Assembly (NCBI GenBank): GCA_017525225.1
Contig: JAFXTB010000143.1
Coordinates: forward strand, 1-36,769
Source of the DNA: Kiritimatiellia bacterium
GTDB lineage: Bacteria > Verrucomicrobiota > Kiritimatiellia > RFP12 > UBA1067
Reading direction: 5' to 3'
DNA length: 36,769 bases
The notes under the pieces are model-generated. The model saw only the letters and a list, made by a program, of their open reading frames with translations, had not been told where the DNA came from and searched no databases. The translations under genes and the position numbers were made by a program. Shown piece after piece: positions 30,263 through 36,632 of this stretch (the stretch's first letter is position 1; each line of letters begins with the position of its first letter).

Positions 30263-31363
30263 TTAGCACTTCCTCAGCGGCATGATTACGGCGAGCCATT
30301 GGATCGCGCACTTCAGGACGATTGCCGACGAGCCGTCATTGAATTCGGCCGTCATCTCGTCGTCGGCGATGCAGTCGAGCGCCGGCGCCAGGAGTGCCGG
30401 GTCGAGGTGGAACGTCACGGCCTCGCCTTCGTACTTGGCCACCATGTCGATCTTCGCGCGTGTCTGCTGCGACCTCGCGTCGAACGTGATCTTGCCGTTC
30501 GCGAACGTGACGGATACGCCGAGCTGTTCACCTGCGATGGCGGCGGCGGCCCGCTGCAGCTCCAGGAGGAAGGTCGCACGGTTGAAGCAGGCGCGCTTGC
30601 TGCAGGACTCCGGGACGACCTGTTTCCAGTTGGGGTATGCGGCGTCGATCCGCTTCGTCGTGACGCACCAGTCGTCCGTGACGAAACGCACGACCGGGCC
30701 GGACATGCGGATGCCGCAGTCGCCGCCGTCGTCATTCTTGGCCAGGAGGCGCGAGAGGATCGCGACCGTTGCCGATGGGATTGTCGCCTCGAAGTCCTCG
30801 CCGCCGTTCGTGCCGTACTCCACCGTCGCGAGGCTGCGGCCGCTGGTGGCGGTGGCGACGAGGCGCCCGTCCGCGTGCTTGAGGTTGACGCCCATGAGCG
30901 ACTTGCGCGTTTCGTCCGTCGAGGCGGCGAAGCGGACCTTGCGGATCATCTCGGCGAGCGTCACGCAGGGGATGAAGAGCGTCTTGACCTTGTCGTCCGT
31001 GTCGGCGGTGGCCATCGCCGGGAAGTTCGCCGGGTCTGCCGTGGCGAGGTTGTAGTTCACCTCGCCGCCGGTGATGTGCGCCATCTTGTCCTTCTCCGCC
31101 TCGATCGTGACGACACCCTCTGGCATCGCCGTGACGAAGCGGGCGAGGAAGGCGGAATCCATCAGGATGTCGCCCGTATCTTCGACCTCCGCTTTGGTGC
31201 GGTACACGACCTGCAGGTCGAGGTTCGTGGTGGTGAGGGACAGGTACCCGGCCACGGCGTCGAGGCGCATGTTCCGGAGTACTTGATGCTGCACTCCCTT
31301 GTTTATTCCTGCGACGGCGTTGATGCCGTTCAGCAGCTTTGCTCTTGTGATTTTCAGTTTCAT
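30263..31363 (-). CDS. dnaN: DNA polymerase III beta subunit (sliding clamp)
   Basis: 366 aa, close to the usual ~366-380. Three repeats of the clamp fold can be traced; landmarks are ETRKSLMGVNL (about 155), AAYPNWKQVVP (about 240) and the C-terminal WLAVIMPLR, equivalent to the YVIMPMR of bacterial clamps. It would form a ring on DNA for the host or phage polymerase; no phage polymerase is present. Phage-borne clamps of bacterial type are uncommon in genomes this small. It starts in an ATGA overlap with the upstream gene. Confidence 0.9.
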   Translation of the reverse strand: MKLKITRAKLLNGINAVAGINKGVQHQVLRNMRLDAVAGYLSLTTTNLDLQVVYRTKAEVEDTGDILMDSAFLARFVTAMPEGVVTIEAEKDKMAHITGGEVNYNLATADPANFPAMATADTDDKVKTLFIPCVTLAEMIRKVRFAASTDETRKSLMGVNLKHADGRLVATATSGRSLATVEYGTNGGEDFEATIPSATVAILSRLLAKNDDGGDCGIRMSGPVVRFVTDDWCVTTKRIDAAYPNWKQVVPESCSKRACFNRATFLLELQRAAAAIAGEQLGVSVTFANGKITFDARSQQTRAKIDMVAKYEGEAVTFHLDPALLAPALDCIADDEMTAEFNDGSSAIVLKCAIQWLAVIMPLRKC

Positions 31364-31728
31364 TGTTTTTCCTTTTCTGTGTCCCGTCCACCGCGACTTT
31401 CGATGGCGGAAATTGCGATAACGGCGGCGTCATCGACGTCCGCCAGGATGCGGCGGCGGTTCGCGCCGCCGATGAAGTCGCCCGTGCGCTCGTCGCGGAC
31501 CGCTTCGCGGAAGCGCCGCACGATGTCCATGAGGTCGGCCGATATTCCCGCGCCGCGCAGCCGTTCGCGGAGCATGGCCGCCTCTGTCCGGTAGAGGCTC
31601 ATGGTGTCGAGCTTGCCCTTGAGGCTGTCGCGCTCGGCGATCAGTTCCTTGATCGTCTGCTTCTGGCGGCGGATGCGCTCGAGCAGCATGTCGCGCGATT
31701 CGTATGTCGAGTCCTTTGAGTGTTTCAT
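31360..31728 (-). CDS. Coiled-coil protein between helicase and clamp genes
   Basis: 122 aa from ATG 31728 with AAGAGGTC upstream. Basic at the start, then a coiled coil (about 12-55, MLLERIRRQKQTIKELIAER) and a helical C-terminal part. Location between dnaB and the clamp suggests a replication accessory; no domain recognised. Confidence 0.65.
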   Translation of the reverse strand: MKHSKDSTYESRDMLLERIRRQKQTIKELIAERDSLKGKLDTMSLYRTEAAMLRERLRGAGISADLMDIVRRFREAVRDERTGDFIGGANRRRILADVDDAAVIAISAIESRGGRDTEKEKQ

Positions 31729-31729
31729 T

Positions 31730-33397
31730 CTAGACCTCTTCCTCTTCGTCGTCATCCGCTACCGTGGCGAGGTCTTGCGGCACCGGCGGAGGCGGTTGCG
31801 GCAGGACTTCCTCGATGAGCGTGCCGTTCTGGCGGAGCGCCGCCTCGAGCGGATCGTGGCGCCAGTCGGCATGCACCTTGGAATAGAGCGGCGAGTAGTC
31901 GCTTGTCGTCTTTGCTGTCACGCCGTAGCCGCTGGACTTGACGAGCGGCTGCGCTTCCCAGTTGCCCAGCATTATGCAGCAGTATTTTTTGTAGAACACG
32001 AACGGGAACCAGATGTCCGGCCCGGCCTGCCCGTTCTGGTTCTTTGCGATGATCATGCGCACGGGGTCGATGCCCTTGAATTCGACGAGCGAGCAGGATG
32101 GCGTCAGGCCGATAGGCGCGCCGAGCTTCCCGGTGGAGTCCGGCGTCATCCACGCGGTCTTGACTTCCTTCTCGCGGTGGAGGATCCAGACGGCGAAGGC
32201 GTCCTGCTCGAGCGCGCCGGATCCGCGCAGGTCGCTGGCGGTCGGCACGCGCCCGCCGTCCTTCTCGCATTCGCGATTGAGCTGCGACAGCGCGATCACG
32301 GGAATGTTGAGGTCGATTGCGATGGACTTCAGGACGCCCGAGACGTACTCGATCCGTTCCTCCGTGTTGCTGAAGCGTCGCGAGGCGCGCAGGAGCTGGA
32401 CGAAGTCCACGACGAGCACGTCGAGCTTGCCGACGGCCCGCATGGCGACGGCCCAGGCGCGCAGGCGGTCCACGTCGCGGAAGTCCACGAGCGTCAGCGG
32501 CCACTTGGCGATCTCGGCGGTGGCCCGTTCCATCGCGGCGAGGTCCTCGCGTGTCGTCGTTCCGAAGCTCGCTTTGTTGAAGCTCACCCTGGAATATTCG
32601 CCGAGCGGGCGTTTCATGAGCTGGACGACGGCCATGTCGAGCGAGTCGAAGCCGACGTTGATCCCGCGCTCGCACCAGAAGCGGATCAGGTTCAGCATGA
32701 ACGCCGTCTTGCCGACGGACGGGCGCGCGCCGACGTAGTAGAGTCCTTCCTGGACGCCGTTTGCCTTTTGGTTCACGGCCGGCCACGGCAGCGGGATGCC
32801 GGGCGTGTAGTCGAGCCGGTGTTCGTCTATGCGTATGCGGTGCGCCTCGCGATAGGTATCGAGGATACGGTCGAGAATCTTGGCGGGCGGTACCGTTTTG
32901 GCACCCATAGACGAGGCGAGGATGCTGGTAATGCGGGTATTGAGCTCCGCGATCGCGTCCGACGGATCCAGCCCGATGGAGAGCGCCTTCGTGAATTCGC
33001 CTTGTGCTTTGCTTAGGCGGCGGAGCATGACTTCGCTACGGAGGACCTGCAGGTGGTAGTCGAGGTGCGAGACCACGACCACGCCGTCCATCGCCTTCTG
33101 GATGTCGGCCGTGGAGACATCCACCTTGCCTTGTGAATCAGGCGCCATGATTATTTTTCGCACGCGGTCCAGGACGGCGAGAACGAAACCGGCGTTATCG
33201 CCATCATCGGCGGGGACGCCATGCTCGCCGAACACGTCCAGAACCGCACACCAGGCGACCTTCCACTTGTCGCTCGAGAACCAGTCGGCGGTGACTCCTG
33301 CCTCGATGCAGCGCGGCACCACATTGGCCGGCCACGTCAAGGCGCCGCCAATGATTCCGGATTCCGCCTCGGCGACAATCTCGCCCTTCTCGATCAT
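31730..33397 (-). CDS. dnaB: Replicative DNA helicase (DnaB-like)
   Basis: 555 aa. A short N-terminal DnaB domain (EAESGIIGGAL, about 10-110) is followed by the RecA-like motor: Walker A GARPSVGKTAF (223-233), Walker B LDVLVVDFVQLL (325-336), then SQLNREC and LRGSGALEQDA (the arginine-finger/H4 region). The usual SLEM motif after Walker A is SLDM here (252-255), so the conserved Glu is Asp. The C-terminus is a Pro/Glu-rich tail (EEEEV). It unwinds DNA for replication and is coupled to the putative initiator gene by ATGA. Confidence 0.92.
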   Translation of the reverse strand: MIEKGEIVAEAESGIIGGALTWPANVVPRCIEAGVTADWFSSDKWKVAWCAVLDVFGEHGVPADDGDNAGFVLAVLDRVRKIIMAPDSQGKVDVSTADIQKAMDGVVVVSHLDYHLQVLRSEVMLRRLSKAQGEFTKALSIGLDPSDAIAELNTRITSILASSMGAKTVPPAKILDRILDTYREAHRIRIDEHRLDYTPGIPLPWPAVNQKANGVQEGLYYVGARPSVGKTAFMLNLIRFWCERGINVGFDSLDMAVVQLMKRPLGEYSRVSFNKASFGTTTREDLAAMERATAEIAKWPLTLVDFRDVDRLRAWAVAMRAVGKLDVLVVDFVQLLRASRRFSNTEERIEYVSGVLKSIAIDLNIPVIALSQLNRECEKDGGRVPTASDLRGSGALEQDAFAVWILHREKEVKTAWMTPDSTGKLGAPIGLTPSCSLVEFKGIDPVRMIIAKNQNGQAGPDIWFPFVFYKKYCCIMLGNWEAQPLVKSSGYGVTAKTTSDYSPLYSKVHADWRHDPLEAALRQNGTLIEEVLPQPPPPVPQDLATVADDDEEEEV

Positions 33398-34041
33398 GAG
33401 ATCAAATCCCCTTCCCCGACAGCGGAGGGCACATCCGTCACCGTCCCTCCTCCGCTAGACGCGCGCGCCACATTTTTTTGTTTGTCGACATTCCACCATC
33501 CCCGAAGGACGGACGCGAGGCGCGACGGCGTGACCCGGAACATGGTGCCGTTACCACTTCGCGCCATCCAGCCCAGTTTTTCCATCTCGGTGGCGAAATA
33601 GCCGAGGGCGTAGTCCTCCGGGACGCCGAGAGTATGGGCCGCCATCTTCAAATCGGCAGGTGTAACGAGTGTGCCTCTCTTTATTTCTTTATTTATTTCT
33701 TTAGTGTTACATTCGTTACATTCGTTACATTCGTTACATTCGTTACATTCGTTACATTCAACGGCAATTTCACCCCTCTTCCTCGCCCTGTACTCTGCTA
33801 CCCGCTGCGCTCCGGTCTTTGCCGGTCGTTTCGGCGCGAGATTGTCCACGAGCTCTGCGGCCTCGGCGGCGATTCCTTCGACAAGGAACGCCAGCGCCGC
33901 GTGCTTCTTCGGCAGTTGGTAGTCGTTCAACCCCCGAACGCGGGCGTATGCCGCTCCGATCACGGCCGTCCGGGCGTCGGCGTCCAGCCTGTCCAGGGTC
34001 GATGTAAGCGCGACATGAACCACGAAGCCTTTACCCTTCAC
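33394..34041 (-). CDS. Putative replication initiator carrying the origin
   Basis: 215 aa. N-terminal helices (TLDRLDADARTAVIGAAYARV) and a basic segment GAQRVAEYRARKRG lead to six exact ECN tripeptide repeats (about residues 94-111), then an acidic/basic linker and a winged-helix-like C-terminus (LKMAAHTLGVPEDYALGYF, GWMARSGNGTMFRVT). The ECN repeats are the translation of six 9-bp iterons. Position immediately before dnaB with iterons inside the gene is the arrangement of lambda O. Call by organisation; no family was recognised with certainty. Confidence 0.65.
   Translation of the reverse strand: MKGKGFVVHVALTSTLDRLDADARTAVIGAAYARVRGLNDYQLPKKHAALAFLVEGIAAEAAELVDNLAPKRPAKTGAQRVAEYRARKRGEIAVECNECNECNECNECNECNTKEINKEIKRGTLVTPADLKMAAHTLGVPEDYALGYFATEMEKLGWMARSGNGTMFRVTPSRLASVLRGWWNVDKQKNVARASSGGGTVTDVPSAVGEGDLIS
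33677..33759. other. ori: Candidate replication origin: six iterons and an AT-rich stretch
   Basis: Six perfect tandem copies of GTTACATTC occupy 33706-33759. Next to them, 33677-33705 is nearly pure A/T (CTTTATTTCTTTATTTATTT core), much lower in GC than its surroundings, and could be the unwinding element. Both lie inside the putative initiator gene, just upstream of dnaB, as in lambdoid phages. Confidence 0.65.
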
Positions 34042-34370
34042 GGCAGCTCCTTCGCTTTCTCCTGCCGCCAGATCCTCACGGCCGTCCGCGATCTCGCGTA
34101 GGCTATCCGGCAGACGTCCGCCTCGCTGGCCTGCGTCCGCAGGAAGTCCGACCCGCCGACGAGGGCCGCGTAAATCATCGCCTGGAGCCTGTCTGCGCTC
34201 GCCGCCGGTGAAGGTGGTACCTTGTTCGCCGGTACCGTTGGAACGCTTCCTGTGGCTGGATTCTGCGCCTTGGCGCTTGCCTTGACGTGATTCCCTTCGT
34301 CCGTGCTGTCGCCGCCAGCCTGTTTGCCGTCGGCCTTCCGGGCTAGTTCGTTGATCTTCGCCTTGTTCAT
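34038..34370 (-). CDS. Hypothetical protein in the replication block
   Basis: 110 aa with a good GGAGGAG site. The first ~55 residues are disordered (Ala/Ser/Pro/Thr-rich); the rest is helical (ASADRLQAMIYAALVGG, EADVCRIAYARSRTAVRIW). Overlaps the putative initiator gene by four bases. May assist initiator or helicase loading by position, but is not recognised. Confidence 0.65.
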   Translation of the reverse strand: MNKAKINELARKADGKQAGGDSTDEGNHVKASAKAQNPATGSVPTVPANKVPPSPAASADRLQAMIYAALVGGSDFLRTQASEADVCRIAYARSRTAVRIWRQEKAKELP

Positions 34371-34386
34371 AACTCCTCCAGTTTCG

Positions 34387-34659
34387 TTACTCAGTCATCT
34401 CCGTCGTTTGCCGGGCGTCCGCTCTTGGCTTCGAGCTTCGCCCAGAACCTACCCCCGGGGGAGGGGTTAGAAGCCCCGGCCGCGAGACGAATACGATGGT
34501 GGACGCGCTTATTTCATTGTAATCCCACCCTTCCGCAAAAAAAGCCGCGCGCGCCCTTCTAAGATCTCGTCGCATTCGTCTAAGAAGTTGTCGCGTTTTA
34601 AAATCAAGCGCCACCCTGGGGGACGGCCTGTCTGTTTGTTCGTCATCTATCATGATCAT
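34387..34659 (-). CDS. Hypothetical small basic protein
   Basis: 90 aa starting in an ATGA overlap, with AAGGGA upstream. An Arg-rich helix (KTRQLLRRMRRDLRRARAAFF) and a short strand are followed by a disordered, Pro/Gly/Ser-rich tail. Possible DNA-binding protein; coding certainty is moderate because of the low-complexity C-terminus. Confidence 0.5.
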   Translation of the reverse strand: MIMIDDEQTDRPSPRVALDFKTRQLLRRMRRDLRRARAAFFAEGWDYNEISASTIVFVSRPGLLTPPPGVGSGRSSKPRADARQTTEMTE

Positions 34660-34964
34660 GATGATTGTCCCTTCCCAAGAGCACGCTCGAGCGACGCTCT
34701 CGTCACTCCTGCCGCGTAAGTTCTGCCTGTTGGCACATAGGCATCAAGCACCCCCTCCTTGATCCGATATAACACAGCCCTCTTGGTCTTTAACCCAAGC
34801 ATGTCGGCAGCCTCCCGGTAGGGTATCCACGGACGGGGTGGGGGGTCTATGGTAGGGGGGCGTCCATCAATGATGCGCTCGATCCTCACTATCTGTTCGG
34901 GCGACAGTCCGAGGCGTGGCATCCGCAGGACGTCCAATACTAGTGACTTGTCGGCCAGCTCCAC
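34656..34964 (-). CDS. Excisionase-like helix-turn-helix protein
   Basis: 102 aa from GTG 34964 (AGGGGGAA upstream). WIPYREAADMLGLKTKRAV then LYRIKEGVLDAYVPTGRTY is a MerR/excisionase-like winged helix: the two-helix DNA-reading unit, a wing and the final R-x-S-L-E-R-A-L helix. It could bind attP and control the direction of integrase, or act as a repressor. It lies far from int in linear view but close to it on the circle. Confidence 0.7.
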   Translation of the reverse strand: MELADKSLVLDVLRMPRLGLSPEQIVRIERIIDGRPPTIDPPPRPWIPYREAADMLGLKTKRAVLYRIKEGVLDAYVPTGRTYAAGVTRASLERALGKGQSS

Positions 34965-34966
34965 GA

Positions 34967-35092
34967 CTATTCCCCCTGGTCGCCTTCGTCCATCTGGTTG
35001 TCCAGCACCTCGAGTATCTTGGCATGCACCCAGGTCCCTATTGCGATCCCGCAGCAGAAACCCATGATTACCCCACATATCAGCTCGCGCAT
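34967..35092 (-). CDS. Single-span small membrane protein (41 aa)
   Basis: ATG 35092 with GGGAGGTG upstream; product MRELICGVIMGFCCGIAIGTW then an acidic helix ending in QGE. One Gly-rich membrane span (about 4-21). Overlaps and ribosome binding site support a real gene. Role unknown; small early membrane proteins are often anti-host or exclusion factors. Confidence 0.65.
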   Translation of the reverse strand: MRELICGVIMGFCCGIAIGTWVHAKILEVLDNQMDEGDQGE

Positions 35093-35093
35093 G

Positions 35094-35264
35094 TCACACC
35101 TCCCCACAGGCGATCTCTACGCCACCATACACCCGGGCCAGCGCATCACGCACTTCTTCGGACACCAGCCGGTCGTTCTGTGCCGCCGCCATACGGATCT
35201 TCAGCCGTAACACCTTCGGCACCTCCAGGGTCATCTTGACCTTCTCCTCGTTATCGTCATTCAT
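35094..35264 (-). CDS. Ribbon-helix-helix DNA-binding protein (56 aa)
   Basis: VKMTLEVPKVLRLKIRMAAA, then DRLVSEEVRDALARVYG, is the strand-helix-helix of an Arc/CopG-type regulator. The strand K-M-T-L-E-V would enter the DNA major groove as a dimer. ATG 35264 is the first start after the 210-base gap that separates it from the regulatory genes. Third RHH protein of the window. Confidence 0.7.
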   Translation of the reverse strand: MNDDNEEKVKMTLEVPKVLRLKIRMAAAQNDRLVSEEVRDALARVYGGVEIACGEV

Positions 35265-35474
35265 GATCTTGTCCTTTCACTAGAACCCCGCCCGGCGCCC
35301 CTAGCACGACGACGCCAAGCGGGAAATTGAAGGGGCTATAACGGGCCCCACCCGTCCCCCACGTGAAACACAACTAACCCGAGGGGGAAAGGCTAGAAGG
35401 TTCTGTCGGCATCTTCCAGGGCACCGCTGCATCTGTAAATCCTTTGGCGGGTAGGTTGAACCCAGAGGGTAAAA
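35265..35474. other. Intergenic stretch of 210 bases with one regulatory repeat
   Basis: No open frame with a ribosome binding site was found. It holds a GGTTGAACC repeat (35454-35462) followed by AGAGGGTAA, a similar but weaker ACCCGAGGGGGAAA at about 35377-35391, and a short hairpin ACGGG-CCCCA-CCCGT at about 35340-35354. It may contain the promoter of the downstream early operon, but no convincing -35/-10 pair was seen. Confidence 0.5.
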
Positions 35475-35476
35475 TT
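35450..35476. promoter_or_regulatory. GGTTGAACC repeat, site 1
   Basis: GGTAGGTTGAACC followed by CAGAGGGTAAAA. GGTT-G-AACC is a near-palindrome, and ACCC-AGA-GGGT overlaps it. It lies directly after the second ribbon-helix-helix gene. Confidence 0.55.
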
Positions 35477-35627
35477 AAACGCGCTTGGACAGTCGCACTT
35501 TCCGCAGGTAGGTTGAACCTTCAAGGTAATAAGAAATGATCTCGGCGCGGCTTGCCTTCAAAAGAGAGGCAAGCGCATCAATGTTCTCCATGACTTCTTC
35601 CGAGAGATTGAGTGTAATCCTATTCAC
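35475..35627 (-). CDS. Ribbon-helix-helix DNA-binding protein (50 aa)
   Basis: GTG 35627 with AGGAAGGGA upstream. VNRITLNLSEEVMENIDALA, then KASRAEIISYYLEG, is a CopG-like ribbon-helix-helix. Its coding sequence contains one GGTTGAACC site and another immediately follows its stop, so it may regulate its own mRNA or neighbouring promoters. Likely a phage regulator. Confidence 0.7.
   Translation of the reverse strand: MNRITLNLSEEVMENIDALASLLKASRAEIISYYLEGSTYLRKVRLSKRV
35507..35532. promoter_or_regulatory. GGTTGAACC repeat, site 2
   Basis: GGTAGGTTGAACC followed by TTCAAGGTAATAA, inside the second ribbon-helix-helix gene. It shares GGTAGGTTGAACC exactly with site 1 and includes the second palindrome ACCTT-C-AAGGT. 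Confidence 0.55.
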
Positions 35628-35629
35628 GA

Positions 35630-35854
35630 TTAGTGTCCCTTCCTTGCTTTGCGGTTGGCTTCAATTTCGGCGGCGATGCGTTCCTGCTCGGCCTGGGTGA
35701 GTTTCACCTTTGACAGCGCAGAAGCGAGAATGTACTCGGCTACTTCATTGCGCGTAGATCCATCGGCCTTCGCCCTTGCATCCATCCGTGCGATGGTTTC
35801 AATCTTCAGCGCGAGCGAAACCTTACGCTTGTAGATACTCAGCATGTTGCTCAT
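35630..35854 (-). CDS. Ribbon-helix-helix regulator, first gene of the early operon
   Basis: 74 aa from ATG 35854 with AAAGGAAAC upstream; the upstream frame to 35944 would run through the promoter and is rejected. KRKVSLALKIETIARMDARA and STRNEVAEYILASALSKV form the strand and two helices of a ribbon-helix-helix; a charged helix ends the protein. Placed directly behind a predicted promoter with an operator inside the spacer, it is a strong candidate for autoregulation and for control of lysogeny. Confidence 0.75.
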   Translation of the reverse strand: MSNMLSIYKRKVSLALKIETIARMDARAKADGSTRNEVAEYILASALSKVKLTQAEQERIAAEIEANRKARKGH

Positions 35855-35915
35855 TGTTGTGTTTCCTTTGTTGTGTTTCCTTGTCACCTCGCCCATTACG
35901 GGGTGAACGGCGCAT

Positions 35916-35944
35916 ATTCTATCATAGGTTGGTTGAACCCGCAA
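35916..35944 (-). promoter_or_regulatory. Predicted early promoter with operator in its spacer
   Basis: On the - strand, TTGCGG (35944-35939), a 17-base spacer, then TAGAAT (35921-35916). The near-palindrome GGTTCAACC lies in the spacer and abuts the -35 box, so a protein bound there would block RNA polymerase. It drives the first regulator gene and probably the whole early operon. Confidence 0.55.
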
Positions 35945-35956
35945 GAGGGAAAATAA
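35926..35956. promoter_or_regulatory. GGTTGAACC repeat, site 3
   Basis: AGGTTGGTTGAACCC followed by GCAAGAGGGAAAATAA, within the predicted early promoter. Same core and same AGGG-A-rich right flank as sites 1 and 2. Confidence 0.55.
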
Positions 35957-35989
35957 AAAAAATTTATTTTTCTATTCTGCGGTGGGGTG

Positions 35990-35998
35990 TGGTATAAT
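35990..35998 (+). promoter_or_regulatory. Extended -10 promoter of the secreted-protein gene
   Basis: TGGTATAAT: a consensus -10 box with the extended TG-N motif; no good -35 is visible. Transcription would begin at about 36005, the base before the ATG. The integrase promoter has the similar TGTGGTATCAT. Confidence 0.55.
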
Positions 35999-36005
35999 GC
36001 CCATC

Positions 36006-36560
36006 ATGAAAACACCACTAATAGCATTGATGATCGCTGTTGCCACAGTCGCTGGCGCGTATGGACAATCCGCGGAACAAAAGCAAATGCGTGACAAGTT
36101 CCCCGTTTCCATGGACGCTAAACGCCTCCGTCAAGTTGGAACGAAAGAAAACACGTGGAAAACAGACTATGGATCGTTCGACAAGGAAATCGCAACCGCC
36201 CAGGAGTTTCAGGTAAGCCTCAGATCGAGACTAAAGACCGATGAAGATTTCTCGATTGAAACGGTGTACATGGCGGTTGCGAAAAAGCGCACGTTCCCAT
36301 GGTCGAAATCCGAAACCAACATAACACTGCGCGCCGGCACAGCCATGCAAGTGAAGGTGAGAAGCCCTATCGTCAAATCCCGTGACACAAACTACGCTGC
36401 ACTCGGCGAACGCTATAAAGAAGGCGCACATATCATCGGAGCCTTCATCCGGCTAAAGAAAGACGGGGTAATAATCCGGACATGGACGTCAAACTACGCC
36501 TGGACGAAGATGTCATGGGAGCCTGAGATCAAAATCGACGATCATAGCAACTTGGAATAA
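36006..36560 (+). CDS. Secreted cargo (lysogenic-conversion-type) protein, probably leaderless
   Basis: 184 aa with a signal peptide (MKTPLIALMIAVATVAGAYG-Q). The mature part is soluble and beta-rich, Lys/Arg/Thr-rich, without cysteines or a recognised domain. The gene is on the + strand beside attP, alone with its own promoter, and has lower GC than the structural genes; these are features of a cargo (moron) gene expressed from the prophage. No Shine-Dalgarno site precedes the ATG, and the -10 box ends 7 bases before it, so the mRNA is likely leaderless. ATG 35997 (in frame) lies inside the -10 box and is unlikely. Confidence 0.75.
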   Translation: MKTPLIALMIAVATVAGAYGQSAEQKQMRDKFPVSMDAKRLRQVGTKENTWKTDYGSFDKEIATAQEFQVSLRSRLKTDEDFSIETVYMAVAKKRTFPWSKSETNITLRAGTAMQVKVRSPIVKSRDTNYAALGERYKEGAHIIGAFIRLKKDGVIIRTWTSNYAWTKMSWEPEIKIDDHSNLE

Positions 36561-36597
36561 CGCCGGAAAGTCGCCTTTTGACCTTCTTCCGGATTGA

Positions 36598-36632
36598 GGC
36601 ATCAATTCAAGGCATTAAATAGGCATTAATTT
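36598..36632 (+). promoter_or_regulatory. Putative integrase arm-type sites (left arm of attP)
   Basis: GGCATTAAATA (36611-36621) and GGCATTAATTT (36622-36632) stand in tandem, with a weaker copy GGCATCAATTC at 36598-36608. They match the pair at 225-246 in sequence and orientation and lie on the opposite side of the attP core in the circular molecule. Confidence 0.6.

Noticed and set aside
33706-33759. CRISPR array or microsatellite at the six 9-bp repeats
   Set aside because: Units are contiguous with no spacers and only 9 bases long, so it is not CRISPR. A pure slippage product is possible, but the AT-rich neighbour and the position before dnaB favour iterons.
34440-34465. Palindromic CCCCCGGGGG region as a terminator
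   Set aside because: It lies inside a coding frame, has imperfect arms beyond the central ten bases and is not followed by a T-run on either strand.
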